Shown here piece after piece: positions 35,668 through 45,018 of a stretch of 64,000 bases of DNA. Numbering within the stretch: position 1 is the stretch's first letter; each line of letters starts with the position of its first letter. The notes beneath the pieces are model-generated. The model was not told where the DNA came from and ran no database searches. It saw only the letters and a list, made by a program, of their open reading frames with translations. Made by a program: the position numbers and the translations under genes. Origin of the DNA: Pseudomonas wenzhouensis (GTDB taxonomy: Bacteria; Pseudomonadota; Gammaproteobacteria; Pseudomonadales; Pseudomonadaceae); the NCBI RefSeq assembly GCF_021029445.1, contig NZ_CP072610.1, forward strand, positions 2,604,001-2,668,000. The letters are read 5' to 3'.

Positions 35668-36390
35668 ATGCTTTTCGTTTTGCGCATGCTGCTGATGGGC
35701 GTGCATTTCATCCTGGCCGGCATACTCGGTCTGCTGCTCGGCCTGTGCCGCCCGTTCAACTCGGACAACAGCCGCCTCTGCGCCCGCCTCTATTCGCTGC
35801 CGGCCCTGTATCTGCTGCGCCTGAAGTTGAAGACCGATGTTCGCCCGCTGCTGGAACACCAGCGCTCCTGTGTGATCATCGCCAACCACCAGTCCAACTT
35901 CGATCTGTACGTGCTCGGCCGCGTGGTACCGGAGCGCACCGTGAGCATCGGCAAGAAGAGTCTCAAGTGGGTGCCCTTCTTCGGCCAGCTGTACTGGCTG
36001 GCCGGTAACGTCTTGATCGACCGCAGCAACGCAGTGACCGCCAAACGCGCGATGCTCACCACCACTGAAACCCTGCGCCATCGCGACACGTCGATCTGGG
36101 TCTTCCCGGAAGGCACGCGGAACCTTGGCCGAGGCCTGCTGCCGTTCAAGAAAGGCGCGTTTCAGATGGCGATCACGGCTGGCGTGCCGATTATTCCGGT
36201 ATGCGTCAGCAGCTATGCCAAGACCATGCGCCTGAACCGCTGGAACAGTGGCAGCATCATGATTCGCTCGCTGCCGGCCATCCCAACTGCCGGCCTGAGC
36301 CTGGACGATATGCCTGCGCTGATGGAACGTTGCCAACAGGCCATGAGCGCGTGCATCGACAGTATGGACCTGGAATTGGCGACGTCTTAG
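35668..36390 (+). CDS. plsC: 1-acyl-sn-glycerol-3-phosphate acyltransferase
   Basis: Second acylation of phospholipid synthesis, making phosphatidic acid at the inner membrane. 240 residues. An N-terminal membrane helix (residues 2-24) is followed by the catalytic NHQSNFD (HX4D) and the substrate motif FPEGTRN. Pseudomonads often carry several plsC paralogues, so the exact acyl preference is unknown. Confidence 0.92.
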   Translation: MLFVLRMLLMGVHFILAGILGLLLGLCRPFNSDNSRLCARLYSLPALYLLRLKLKTDVRPLLEHQRSCVIIANHQSNFDLYVLGRVVPERTVSIGKKSLKWVPFFGQLYWLAGNVLIDRSNAVTAKRAMLTTTETLRHRDTSIWVFPEGTRNLGRGLLPFKKGAFQMAITAGVPIIPVCVSSYAKTMRLNRWNSGSIMIRSLPAIPTAGLSLDDMPALMERCQQAMSACIDSMDLELATS

Positions 36391-36419
36391 ACAAGAGACA
36401 AGCCGCGCACCGCATCATC

Positions 36420-36446
36420 GGCCCGGGAACCGCTGTACTCCGGGCC
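36420..36446. terminator. Hairpin between convergent plsC and amidotransferase genes
   Basis: GGCCCGG / CCGGGCC stem with a 13-base loop; a weak T stretch follows. Likely terminator for one or both genes. Confidence 0.5.
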
Positions 36447-36466
36447 TTACATGCCTATGGCAACGC

Positions 36467-37192
36467 TCAGGCCTTGGTCTCCTTGCCCTGAGCGACGAAG
36501 CGCATCATCCACTCAGCCACGGCCTTGCCCTGTTGCGTATGCTTCAGGCTGTCCACCCCCTGCTGATAGACCTGCTCGCCAAGATGCTGCTGACGCAGAT
36601 CGAGCAACGCCCGCGAATAGTCATGCACGAATTCCGGGTGGCCCTGGAAACACAGGACCTGATCCTCGATGTGGTAGGCGCCAATCGGGCAGAAGTCACT
36701 GGTAGCCAGCAGCGTGGCCTTTTCCGGCAGACGGGTCACCTGATCCTGGTGGCTGATCAGCAACTGCAGTTCGTCCAGCGACGGACTCATCCACTCGGGT
36801 TTGTTCTCCAAGCGATAGCTGTGCACCCCTACGCCCCAGCCCTGCTCCGCGCGCTCGGCTTTGCCACCGAGCAGCAAGGCCAGCAGCTGGTGACCAAAAC
36901 AGATGCCCAGCAGCTTGTCGCCGCGTTCATAGCGCTCGAGCAGGTACTCTTTCAGCGTTTGAATCCAGGGCTCACTGCCGAAGGAGTCAGCCTTGCTGCC
37001 AGTCACCAGATAAGCATCGAATTGCTCACTATCGGGCGGATAGTGCCCCTCCACCACGTTGTAGACACTGAACTGCGCCGCCACCGGCTGCTGAGCGAAC
37101 AACTGCTCGAACATATGGCCATAACCCTGGTACTGATCGACCAGTTCAGGGCGGAGAATGTCAGTTTCCAGGATGCAGATACGCAGTGACAT
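36467..37192 (-). CDS. Class I glutamine amidotransferase-like protein
   Basis: 241 residues from the ATG at 37192 (MSLRICILETDILRPELVD), with AGGAAAC upstream. A stand-alone GATase1 domain: the nucleophile elbow is GICFGHQLLALLLGG and the histidine lies in CFQGHPEF. It resembles the GMP-synthase-like amidotransferases. Some relatives are glutathione- or gamma-glutamyl-hydrolysing enzymes, so the substrate is open. A symmetric operator-like palindrome lies upstream, shared with the divergent PepSY gene. Confidence 0.85.
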   Translation of the reverse strand: MSLRICILETDILRPELVDQYQGYGHMFEQLFAQQPVAAQFSVYNVVEGHYPPDSEQFDAYLVTGSKADSFGSEPWIQTLKEYLLERYERGDKLLGICFGHQLLALLLGGKAERAEQGWGVGVHSYRLENKPEWMSPSLDELQLLISHQDQVTRLPEKATLLATSDFCPIGAYHIEDQVLCFQGHPEFVHDYSRALLDLRQQHLGEQVYQQGVDSLKHTQQGKAVAEWMMRFVAQGKETKA

Positions 37193-37326
37193 GAGGTTTC
37201 CTGTGGCAAACACGGAGGGCGGGTGATTTGTGCGTTTTACTTAACACATGAACCCCCACAAAGAAATAGCCGCGCCTGACTTTTCAGGAAGATTGGCGAT
37301 ATCCGGCACTGTGCAAAGCACCGAAC

Positions 37327-37350
37327 AATTGTCAATTAAAATTGACAATT
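37327..37350. promoter_or_regulatory. AT-rich perfect palindrome in the divergent promoter region
   Basis: AATTGTCAATT (37327-37337), two A, then AATTGACAATT (37340-37350). Each arm contains TTGACA on one strand, so it could supply the -35 element for promoters in both directions and serve as the operator of an unidentified dimeric repressor. Confidence 0.6.
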
Positions 37351-37446
37351 TGCAATAGCCTCCGTGGTGATCATGCCTCGCGGGTAACCTGGCAACAGGG
37401 TGGTCTAGACTCAACTGCGGATATTCACACCGAGAGGAAACACAGC

Positions 37447-37713
37447 ATGCACGCACGCACACTGATCACTCTGCTCACAGGCAGCCTGTTGCTGGCCGGT
37501 AACGCCCTGGCGGATCGCCCCGGCAGCGACTGGATCAGCATCGAGGATGCCCTGAACAAGGCACGCGCAGCCGGCTATACCGAACTGCACAAGATCGAAG
37601 CCGACCATGATGGCTACTGGGAAGGCGAAGGTTTGAAACAGGACGGCCGCCTCTACGAGTTTCGCATCGACGGCAAGAGCGGCCAGGTGATCCGCGAACA
37701 GTTGGAAGACTGA
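37447..37713 (+). CDS. Secreted PepSY-domain protein
   Basis: 88 residues from the ATG at 37447, preceded by GAGAGGAAA. A signal peptide (MHARTLITLLTGSLLLAGNALA, predicted cut after ALA) leads to a single PepSY domain (SIEDALNKARAAGYTELHKI, then YEFRIDGKSGQVIRE). Such small periplasmic proteins are thought to inhibit peptidases or bind ligands near membrane enzymes. No function can be assigned. Confidence 0.87.
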   Translation: MHARTLITLLTGSLLLAGNALADRPGSDWISIEDALNKARAAGYTELHKIEADHDGYWEGEGLKQDGRLYEFRIDGKSGQVIREQLED

Positions 37714-37728
37714 TTCACAGCGCTAAGG

Positions 37729-37752
37729 AAACTAGCCCAGCCGGGCTAGTTT
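37729..37752 (+). terminator. Terminator after the PepSY gene
   Basis: AAACTAGCCC / GGGCTAGTTT perfect stem with a four-base loop. The following 37753-37886 shows no gene. Confidence 0.8.
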
Positions 37753-37886
37753 CAAGCCGATACAGGGCCAAACTGTCTTTGGCAGGAGTCCCGCCCCGGG
37801 ACGAAGCGTTGCGAGCCACCGTCACCCAGGTTCGCGGCGGGGCGCCGCGCCTACAAGTTCAGCGCCCCCATTACTGGCCGGCAGTG

Positions 37887-40031
37887 TTAGAACATCTCGC
37901 CCCTGGCGGCCTTTTCCAGCAACAGGGCTGGAGGCAGGAAGCGCTCACCATACTGCTCGGCCAGGTACTGCGCACGGGCGACGAAGTCCTTCACGCCGTA
38001 CTGGTTGATGAACTGCAGCGCACCACCAGTCCAGGCGGCGAAGCCTATGCCGAAGATCGAGCCGATATTGGCGTCGGCCACCGACTTGAGTACGCCCTCT
38101 TCCACGCAGCGCACCGTCTCGATGGCCTGGATGAACAGGATGCGGTCGCGCACGTCCTCCTGCGAAATCTGCGCATCGGCTTTCTCGAAGCGCGCCTTGA
38201 GCTCGGGCCACAGGTGCTTCTTGCCACCCGCCGGGTAATCGTAGAAACCACTCCCGGCCGCCTTGCCCGGACGCTTGTACTCATTGAGCATCAGATCGAT
38301 CACGGCAAAGGCCGGGTGCTCGGGGATGGATTTGCCCTCGGCCGCCAGATCCTTGATGGTCTGCTGGCGGATGTGATTCATCAGGCTCATCGACACTTCG
38401 TCGCTGATCGCCAGCGGGCCGACCGGCATGCCGGCCTTGCGCGCTTCGTTCTCGATCATCGCCGCGCTGACGCCTTCACCGAGCATGGCCAGGCCCTCAT
38501 TGGTGAAGGTGCCGAATACCCGCGAGGTGAAGAAGCCGCGGCTGTCGTTGACCACGATGGGGGTCTTCTTGATCTGCATGACGTAGTCGAAGCCACGCGC
38601 CAGCGTCTCGTCACTGGTCTTCTCGCCGCGGATGATCTCCACCAGCGGCATCTTGTCCACCGGGCTGAAGAAATGCAGGCCGATGAATTTCTCCGGTTTG
38701 GCCACGGCAGTCGCCAGGCCGGAGATCGGCAGCGTCGAGGTGTTGGAGGCGATCACCGCGTCGCTCAGCGCAGCGGCCTCGGCGGCAGCGGTGACCTTGC
38801 CCTTGAGCGCACGATCCTCGAACACGGCTTCGATGATCAGGTCGCAGCCGGCAAAATCCGCCTCGCTGTCGGTCGCTTTGATCAGCGCGAGGAAAGACTC
38901 GCGTTGATCGGCCGTCATGTGGCCCTTGCCGACTTTCTTGTCGAGCAGCTTGGCCGAGTAGGCCTTGCCCTTCTCCGCCGCGTCGAGGGACACATCCTTG
39001 AGTACCACCTCGATACCAGCGGCCGCTGACACGTAGGCAATGCCGGCGCCCATCATGCCGGCACCAAGCACGCCGACCTTTTTCGTCTGGGTTTTCGGAT
39101 AGCCCTGTGGGCGCGAGCCGCCGGCGTTGATCTCGTTCAGTTGGAACCAGAAGGTGCCGATCATGTTCTTCGCCACCTGACCGCAGGTCAGCTCGGTGAA
39201 GTAGCGCGCCTCGATGATCTGCGCGGTGTCGAAATCGACCTGCGCGCCTTCTACGGCCGCGCACATGATCTTCTCCGGCGCCGGGAAGCAGCCCTTGGTC
39301 TTGTCGCGCAGCACGCTCGGGGCGATGGCCAGCATCTGCGCCACGTTCGGCGAGCTGGGCGTGCCGCCGGGAATCTTGTAGCCCTGCACGTCCCACGGCT
39401 GCTTGGCCGCCGGGTTGGCGGCGATCCAGGCGCGGGCCTTGGCCAGCATCTCGTCACGGTCGCTGGCCAGATCGTGGATCAGGCCGGCCTTGAGCGCAGC
39501 ATCCGGGCGTACCTTCTTACCCTCGGCCAGGTACGGCAACGCCTTTTCCAGGCCAAGCAGGCGCACCATGCGCACTACCCCACCGCCGCCCGGCAGCAGG
39601 CCGAGGGTGACCTCCGGCAGGCCGAGCTGGACGTGGCTCTCGTTCAGCGCGATGCGGTGGTGGCAGGCCAAGGCGATTTCCCAGCCGCCGCCCAGCGCTG
39701 CGCCGTTGATGGCGGCCACCACCGGCTTGCCGAGGGTTTCCAGGCGGCGCAGTTGGCCCTTGATTCTCAGGATCATCTCGTAGAAGCCCTGGGCCTCAGC
39801 CTGGGTGACCTTGATCAGTTCATTGAGGTCGCCGCCAGCGAAGAAGGTATTCTTCGCCGAGGTGACGATCACCCCGGCGATCGAGTCCTTTTCCGCTTCC
39901 AGGCGGTCGACGATCTGGCCCATGGCCTCGCGGTACACCGCGTTCATGGTATTGGCGCTCTGGCCGGGCATGTCCATGGTCAGGACGACGATATTGTCCT
40001 GGCCTTTTTCGTAACGGATGGCGTCAGTCAT
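37887..40031 (-). CDS. Multifunctional fatty-acid oxidation protein (enoyl-CoA hydratase / 3-hydroxyacyl-CoA dehydrogenase)
   Basis: 714 residues from the ATG at 40031 (MTDAIRYEKGQDNIVVLTMD). The N-terminal crotonase domain shows FAGGDLNELI and AAINGAALGGGWEIALACHH. The central NAD domain has VLGAGMMGAGIAYVSA, and the dehydrogenase motif HFFSPVDKMPLVEII follows. It carries out hydration and NAD-linked oxidation in beta-oxidation. It is encoded downstream of a thiolase, so together they form a second-type FadA/FadB pair (compare PA1737/PA1736). Chain-length preference is unknown. Confidence 0.93.
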   Translation of the reverse strand: MTDAIRYEKGQDNIVVLTMDMPGQSANTMNAVYREAMGQIVDRLEAEKDSIAGVIVTSAKNTFFAGGDLNELIKVTQAEAQGFYEMILRIKGQLRRLETLGKPVVAAINGAALGGGWEIALACHHRIALNESHVQLGLPEVTLGLLPGGGGVVRMVRLLGLEKALPYLAEGKKVRPDAALKAGLIHDLASDRDEMLAKARAWIAANPAAKQPWDVQGYKIPGGTPSSPNVAQMLAIAPSVLRDKTKGCFPAPEKIMCAAVEGAQVDFDTAQIIEARYFTELTCGQVAKNMIGTFWFQLNEINAGGSRPQGYPKTQTKKVGVLGAGMMGAGIAYVSAAAGIEVVLKDVSLDAAEKGKAYSAKLLDKKVGKGHMTADQRESFLALIKATDSEADFAGCDLIIEAVFEDRALKGKVTAAAEAAALSDAVIASNTSTLPISGLATAVAKPEKFIGLHFFSPVDKMPLVEIIRGEKTSDETLARGFDYVMQIKKTPIVVNDSRGFFTSRVFGTFTNEGLAMLGEGVSAAMIENEARKAGMPVGPLAISDEVSMSLMNHIRQQTIKDLAAEGKSIPEHPAFAVIDLMLNEYKRPGKAAGSGFYDYPAGGKKHLWPELKARFEKADAQISQEDVRDRILFIQAIETVRCVEEGVLKSVADANIGSIFGIGFAAWTGGALQFINQYGVKDFVARAQYLAEQYGERFLPPALLLEKAARGEMF

Positions 40032-40065
40032 TTTTGTATTCTCTTCCCAAAGCTGTGGGAGCTGC

Positions 40066-40118
40066 GTAGGGCGGGTGCAGCCCGCCAGCACACGAATGGC
40101 GGGTTTCACCCGCCCTAC
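40066..40118. repeat. Inverted repeat between the beta-oxidation genes
   Basis: GTAGGGCGGGTG near 40066 and its inverted partner CACCCGCCCTAC ending at 40118 flank inner GCCCGCC and GGCGGG arms. It resembles dispersed Pseudomonas repeats and may also reduce read-through between the two genes. Confidence 0.75.
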
Positions 40119-40121
40119 CGA

Positions 40122-41327
40122 TCAGATTCGTTCGATGATGGTGGCGATGCCCATGCCGCCGCCCACGCAGAGGGTGGCAAGGCCATAGCGCAACTGGCGT
40201 TTCTCCAGCTCGTCGAGCAGCGTGCCGAGGATTGCGCAGCCGGTGGCGCCCAGCGGGTGGCCCATGGCGATGGAACCGCCGTTGACGTTGACCTTGTCCT
40301 CGCTCACGCCCATGTCCTTCATGAACTTCATGACAACGGAGGCAAAAGCCTCGTTGACCTCGAACAGGTCGATGTCGTCGATGGAGAGTCCCGCCTTGGC
40401 CAGTGCCTTGCGCGTGGCCGGCGCCGGGCCGGTGAGCATGATGGTCGGGTCGGTGCTGGTCACCGCCGTGGCGACGATGCGCGCGCGCGGCTTCAGGCCC
40501 AGCTCTCTGCCCTTGGCTGCGGAACCGATCAGCATCAGCGCTGCGCCGTCGACGATGCCAGAACTGTTGCCGGGCGTGTGCACGTGCTCGATCCGTTCGA
40601 CGTGGCTGTAGACGCGCAGCGCGGTGGCGTCGAAGCCCATCTGCCCCATCATCTCGAAGCTCGGCTTGAGCTTGCCGAGGCCTTCCAGGGTCGAATCAGC
40701 ACGGATGAACTCATCATGGTCGAGCAGCACGATGCCGTTCTGGTCGGTCACCGGAATCAGCGACCTGGCGAACGATCCATCGGCACTGGCGCGTGCCGCC
40801 TTGTGCTGCGAGCGCAGGGCGAAGGCATCGACATCCGTGCGGCTGAAGCCCTCCAGGGTGGCGATCAGATCGGCGCCGATGCCCTGAGGTACGAAATTGC
40901 TGTGCATGTTGGTTTCAGGGTCCATGACCCAGGCCCCCCCGTCGGAGCCCATGGGCACGCGCGACATGGATTCCACACCACCGACTACCACCAGATCCTC
41001 GAAACCGGAGCGCACCTTCATCGCGCCCAGGTTCACCGCCTCCAGGCCCGAAGCGCAGAAGCGGTTGAGCTGCACGCCGGCGACGCTGACGTCCCAGTCG
41101 GCGACCATGGCGGCCGTCTTGGCGATATCAGCGCCCTGATCGCCCACCGGTGTCACGCAACCGAGGACGATGTCGTCCACCTGGCTGGTATCCAGGCCGT
41201 TGCGGGCTTGCAGGGCATTGAGCAGGCCGGCGACTAGCTGGACGGGCTTGACGCTGTACAACGCGCCATCCTTCTTGCCCTTGCCACGGGGCGTACGCAG
41301 TGCATCGAAAATATAGGCTTCGGTCAT
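40122..41327 (-). CDS. Acetyl-CoA C-acyltransferase (thiolase)
   Basis: 401 residues. Cleaves 3-ketoacyl-CoA to acetyl-CoA and a shortened acyl-CoA. The active-site cysteine is in [12 protein letters not shown]. The C-terminal pair is visible in [15 protein letters not shown] and the catalytic cysteine region [13 protein letters not shown]. First gene of the operon with the multifunctional protein, separated by a 90-base repeat-containing gap. Confidence 0.94.
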   Translation of the reverse strand: MTEAYIFDALRTPRGKGKKDGALYSVKPVQLVAGLLNALQARNGLDTSQVDDIVLGCVTPVGDQGADIAKTAAMVADWDVSVAGVQLNRFCASGLEAVNLGAMKVRSGFEDLVVVGGVESMSRVPMGSDGGAWVMDPETNMHSNFVPQGIGADLIATLEGFSRTDVDAFALRSQHKAARASADGSFARSLIPVTDQNGIVLLDHDEFIRADSTLEGLGKLKPSFEMMGQMGFDATALRVYSHVERIEHVHTPGNSSGIVDGAALMLIGSAAKGRELGLKPRARIVATAVTSTDPTIMLTGPAPATRKALAKAGLSIDDIDLFEVNEAFASVVMKFMKDMGVSEDKVNVNGGSIAMGHPLGATGCAILGTLLDELEKRQLRYGLATLCVGGGMGIATIIERI

Positions 41328-41774
41328 GGCGTCCTCGAGAGCTGGTGCAGCGCTGGCGACAAAATACGGCCACCGCGCGGGTTCTTGTTGCGACTTGCCT
41401 ACCTTAACGCCGGGGCATCTGGGCTCAATGACCTAAGCGCTCAGCACCATTGACCACTGAGCTCAGACGAACGGTCGTTTACTCGATTGCCTGGCAGGCA
41501 GGCCAGCAAGCCGTCTGCTTCAAGGTCTACGGCATTGCGGACAAACGTCGGCATAGCTCAGGCTTTCTAGAAGCCAAGGCTTAGGAAGCAAGTGATCTAA
41601 GGCATGGCTGACTCCGCCCCTAGAGTTGCTTGTACACCCAGCAGGAAACGGGTGCCGGAAACCGTCGCCGGGTCATGCCGGGACGGTGAGTCAGAACCAT
41701 GCCCGGGTGTGGTGCGGCAGTCAGCCTCTTTGGCCGGCACTCCACCACCCGATAACAACAAAAGGCACGCGGCC
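41328..41774. other. 447-base intergenic region without a convincing gene
   Basis: Contains a small AACG-GT-CGTT inverted repeat (41470-41479) of the kind TetR-family regulators bind, upstream of the thiolase. A GC-rich structured stretch lies near the right end: ACCGTC (41661-41666) pairs with GACGGT (41682-41687), and ACACCC (41633-41638) can pair with GGGTGT (41704-41709). No known riboswitch could be assigned. Confidence 0.4.
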
Positions 41775-41870
41775 ATGTTCAAGCAGCCGAAATACCGCCA
41801 GGCTGGCGTCATTCTGTTCGCCACGGCGGTGATCCTGATCCTTCCCAACCTGACCCGTCTGGTCAGTTGA
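41775..41870 (+). CDS. Possible 31-residue single-helix membrane peptide
   Basis: An ATG at 41775 opens a short frame with a basic N-terminus (MFKQPKYRQAG) followed by one hydrophobic helix (VILFATAVILILPNL). It precedes the rhodanese and cytochrome genes on the same strand, with 149 bases between. There is no clear ribosome site, and it could be a chance frame. Confidence 0.35.
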   Translation: MFKQPKYRQAGVILFATAVILILPNLTRLVS

Positions 41871-42019
41871 CCCTCGAACGCTCCCGAACCTGCGCAGACG
41901 CCGTGGCGCGATCAGCGCAGGACGGGCAGCCCGCACGGCTCCACCGACTGGGCGGATCTGGACTTCAGCAGCGGCGCAAGGGATCATGCCTCGACCCTCG
42001 CTTGTCACTGGAGCCCGCC

Positions 42020-42376
42020 ATGCGCCTGTTCATCCTGATCGCCGGCCTGTTCGCTCTGCTCACTGCGCAAGCGGGCGAATACGATCAGGCCGCCGCCCTT
42101 TCCAGCCTGCAACGCGGCGACAGCCTGTTGATCGATGTCCGCAGCGCCGAAGAATTTGCAGAAGGCGCACTGCCCGGCGCGATTCGTATCGGCCACGACG
42201 ACATCGCCACCCAGATCAGCCGCATCGCCCCTGACAAGGATCGCCCACTGATTCTCTATTGCCGTAGCGGGCGGCGTTCGGCACTGGCACAGCAAAGCCT
42301 GGAAGCAATGGGCTACAGCCAGGTGCTCAATGCCGGCGCCTATGACGAACTGCGGCCCCTACTGGATAAACCCTGA
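42020..42376 (+). CDS. Periplasmic rhodanese-like protein
   Basis: 118 residues from the ATG at 42020, with GGAG upstream. A signal peptide (MRLFILIAGLFALLTAQA) precedes a single rhodanese domain: LLIDVRSAEEFAEGALPGAI and the persulfide-forming cysteine in LYCRSGRRSALA. It probably handles sulfane sulfur in the periplasm. Its stop overlaps the start of the cytochrome gene (TGATG), so the two products probably act together. Confidence 0.87.
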   Translation: MRLFILIAGLFALLTAQAGEYDQAAALSSLQRGDSLLIDVRSAEEFAEGALPGAIRIGHDDIATQISRIAPDKDRPLILYCRSGRRSALAQQSLEAMGYSQVLNAGAYDELRPLLDKP

Positions 42377-43182
42377 TGAAACAGGCCCTACTGCTGGCCC
42401 TGACCCTGCTCGCCGGCTCGTTGCAGGCTGCCCAGTTCGAGGTGCAGCTTGCGAACGAATGGCACGTCTGGAGCAGCAGCGAGCTGCTGACGCATCCACA
42501 GGCGCGCGATATAGAAATCATCGATGACGTCAGCTACAAACGCCCCATGCGCTATCGCGCCGTGCCATTGAGCGCACTGTTGGAGGGCATCAGCCCCGGC
42601 GATCATCTTCAGGCAGTAGCACTCGACGGCTTTGCCGCCGAACTGCCAGCCGCCACCCTGCTGGCGCGCGAGGGCGCCAAGGCCTGGCTGGCCATCGAAG
42701 ACCCGCAACACCCTTGGCCACCACTGGCCAAGGGCAAGCCCAGCGCCGGGCCCTTCTACCTGGTCTGGACCGATCCGGTCGCCAGCCAGATCGGCCCGGA
42801 GCAGTGGCCATTCCAGATCGCCCGGATTCGCCAACTGGCGCCGGTCGAGCAGCGCTTCCCCGCCCTGCTGCCGGCAGCAGACGCCAGCGCCGAAGTCCGT
42901 GCCGGTTTCGCTGTCTATCAGAAGAACTGCATGGCCTGCCATCGGCTCAATGGCGCAGGAGACTCCGAGTTCGGCCCGGATCTGAATATCCCGCACAACC
43001 CCACCGAGTACTTCAGCGGCGACTTCCTGCGCCAGTACATTCGTGACCCGCAGAGCCTGCGGCGCTGGCCGCAGGGGCGCATGCCGGGGTTTGACGAGTC
43101 AATCTTGCCACAGGCGGAACTGGAGCGATTAATCGCTTATCTGGGTCACATGGCCCAACGCAAGCGCAACACGAACCTGTAG
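42376..43182 (+). CDS. Periplasmic monohaem cytochrome c with an oxidoreductase-like N-terminal domain
   Basis: 268 residues. Signal peptide MKQALLLALTLLAGSLQA. Residues about 20-160 resemble the fold of molybdopterin-type (sulfite-oxidase-like) domains, with MRYRAVPLSALLEGISPGD and GPFYLVW; cofactor binding cannot be confirmed. Residues about 170-260 are a class I cytochrome c with the haem motif CMACH and a Met ligand likely in GRMPGF. Translationally coupled to the rhodanese gene. A role in periplasmic sulfur or other small-molecule oxidation is an inference. Confidence 0.78.
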   Translation: MKQALLLALTLLAGSLQAAQFEVQLANEWHVWSSSELLTHPQARDIEIIDDVSYKRPMRYRAVPLSALLEGISPGDHLQAVALDGFAAELPAATLLAREGAKAWLAIEDPQHPWPPLAKGKPSAGPFYLVWTDPVASQIGPEQWPFQIARIRQLAPVEQRFPALLPAADASAEVRAGFAVYQKNCMACHRLNGAGDSEFGPDLNIPHNPTEYFSGDFLRQYIRDPQSLRRWPQGRMPGFDESILPQAELERLIAYLGHMAQRKRNTNL

Positions 43183-43271
43183 AAGGGTTCGGGCGGGGAG
43201 CGCAGTGCTGACTGGCCACCCGAGGTGCGCACGGCGCACCCTACAAAAGGCTTATGGCGCCTCTTGGCACA

Positions 43272-44068
43272 TCACTGCTGACGCACCTGCAAGAGCGGCG
43301 CGACCTGCACCTGCGCATGCATCTGCTCACCACCACCGCCTCGACGCATGCCGCGTACCGGGCAGGCATCAAGATAATCCAGCCCCACCGCCAGCTTGAG
43401 GTGACGCTCCGGGCGCGCCAGGCAGTTGGTCACGTCGAAGCTGTACCAGGCATCGCCGACCCAGGCCTCGGCCCAGGCGTGGCTGGCCAGGTGCTCGGCA
43501 TCATCGGTGTAGAGGTAGCCCGACACGTAACGCGCCGGCACGCCGAGGCTGCGCACGCAGGCGAGAAAGGCATGGGTGTGATCCTGGCAGACGCCACGGC
43601 GGCCAGCGAAGACCTCGGCGGCGCTGGTGTCCACTGCAGTGATACCGGGCTGGTAGGCGATGTGCGCATTGAGCGCGTGCATCAGGTCGATCAAACCGTT
43701 GCGATCCGTGCGTGCCTTGCTCTGCTGCGCGGCGAACTCGCGGATGGCGTCGTCGGCCTGAGTCAGGCGGGTGAAACGCAGGAACGGCAACGCCGACTGG
43801 CACTCATGCTCGGCTTCACAGGTTTCATCGATCTCCACCTGGCCACGTGCACCGATGATGATGGACTCGTGCGGCTCGTCCAGGGTCAGCACATGGAGGA
43901 TGTTGCCGTAAGGGTCGAGCTGGGCGTGTACCGGACGTGGCAGGTCGAGCTGCCAGCTGAGCACCTGTTGGCGTTCGCTGTCATGCGGGTCAGGCGCAGG
44001 TACTGGATGCTCGCGCGCACCTGATCGTCGTAATGGTAGGTGGTGTCATGGCTGATCGAGAGTCTCAT
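43272..44068 (-). pseudogene. Transglutaminase-family protein gene with a one-base frameshift
   Basis: The gene starts at 44068 (MRLSISHDTTYHYDDQVRAS, the usual N-terminus of these proteins) but loses frame near 43987-43989, where a run of three G (plus strand) would need four. With one base restored the reading continues into ERQQVLSWQLDLPRPVH and on to the stop at 43272, about 265 residues. The catalytic triad is intact in the second part: Cys in GVCQDHTHAF, His in SHAWAEAW, Asp in FDVTN. Either a true frameshift or a sequencing error in a homopolymer. Third gene of a conserved cassette. Confidence 0.85.
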
Positions 44069-45015
44069 GCGACCTCCAAGTAGGACGTGTGGATGGTGTT
44101 GCCCAGCTGGCGCACCAGCAGGATGAAGTCGGTAAGCCAGGCGTGCAGGCCTTCATCGAGCAATTCGTCGATGCTGGTGTAGCGCAACCGCGCATCCAGT
44201 TCGGCGGCCAGGCGCTGTGCCGGACGACCGTTCTCGCCGGGTAGGCCGGCGAGCATCAGGTTCAGTTCTTCCATGCAGGCACGCAGTGAACGCGGCACTT
44301 CCGGGCGCAACAAGAGCAACTCGGCCACTTTGCGCGTGCGTGGCGAGCCTCGATAAATCTCGGCAAACGCCTCGAACGAGGACAACGCACGCAGCAAAGC
44401 ACTCCATTGGTAATAGCTGCGGGCGGTGCGCTCTTCCAGCTCGTCGATCTCTTCGCCGAGCATTTCGTAGCGCGCATCGAGCAGGCGCAGGGTGTTGTCG
44501 GCGCGCTCGATGAAGGTGCCCAGGCGAATGAAGCGATAGGCTTCGCCGCGCATGATGGTGCCGAAGGTGGCGCCAAGAAACAGGTGTGAACGCTCCTTGA
44601 CCCACTCGCAGAAGCGGCTGATGCCGTAGCGCCCCAGGCCCTGCTCGGCGATACCGCGCATCTCCAGCCAGGTGGCGTTGATGTTCTCCCACATGTCGGC
44701 AGTGATCCGCCCGCGCACGGCATGGGCGTTGCTGCGCGCGGCCTGCAGGCAACAGTAGATGCTGCCCGGGTTGCTCGCATCGAGGGCGAAGAAGTGCAGC
44801 ATGCGCTCGGCGTGCAGCGGGCCGTGGCGCTCCAGGTAGTCATCCAGGGTGCCGGTGATCAGCAGCGGCATGGCCAGTTCATCGAGGCCGTCACCACGGC
44901 CGTCCTGCGGCATCAGCGAAAGCGAATAGCTGACGTCGAGCATGCGCGCCAGATTCTCGGCACGCTCTAGGTAGCGCGACATCCAGTACAGGTCGGAGGC
45001 AGTTCTACTCAACAT
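44065..45015 (-). CDS. Alpha-E (DUF403) domain protein
   Basis: 316 residues, mostly helical, starting MLSRTASDLYWMSRYLERAENLARML, the family hallmark. These proteins are nearly always encoded with a circularly permuted ATP-grasp ligase and a transglutaminase, as here. Comparative analysis in the literature proposed a peptide-forming or modifying system, but the product is unknown. It overlaps the transglutaminase start by four bases (ATGA). Confidence 0.9.
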   Translation of the reverse strand: MLSRTASDLYWMSRYLERAENLARMLDVSYSLSLMPQDGRGDGLDELAMPLLITGTLDDYLERHGPLHAERMLHFFALDASNPGSIYCCLQAARSNAHAVRGRITADMWENINATWLEMRGIAEQGLGRYGISRFCEWVKERSHLFLGATFGTIMRGEAYRFIRLGTFIERADNTLRLLDARYEMLGEEIDELEERTARSYYQWSALLRALSSFEAFAEIYRGSPRTRKVAELLLLRPEVPRSLRACMEELNLMLAGLPGENGRPAQRLAAELDARLRYTSIDELLDEGLHAWLTDFILLVRQLGNTIHTSYLEVA

Positions 45016-45018
45016 GGT

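Noticed and set aside
41633..41720. Cobalamin-type riboswitch before the rhodanese/cytochrome genes
   Set aside because: Fragments such as GGAAACGGGTG and GGTGAGTCAG looked suggestive, but the conserved core and B12 box are absent.
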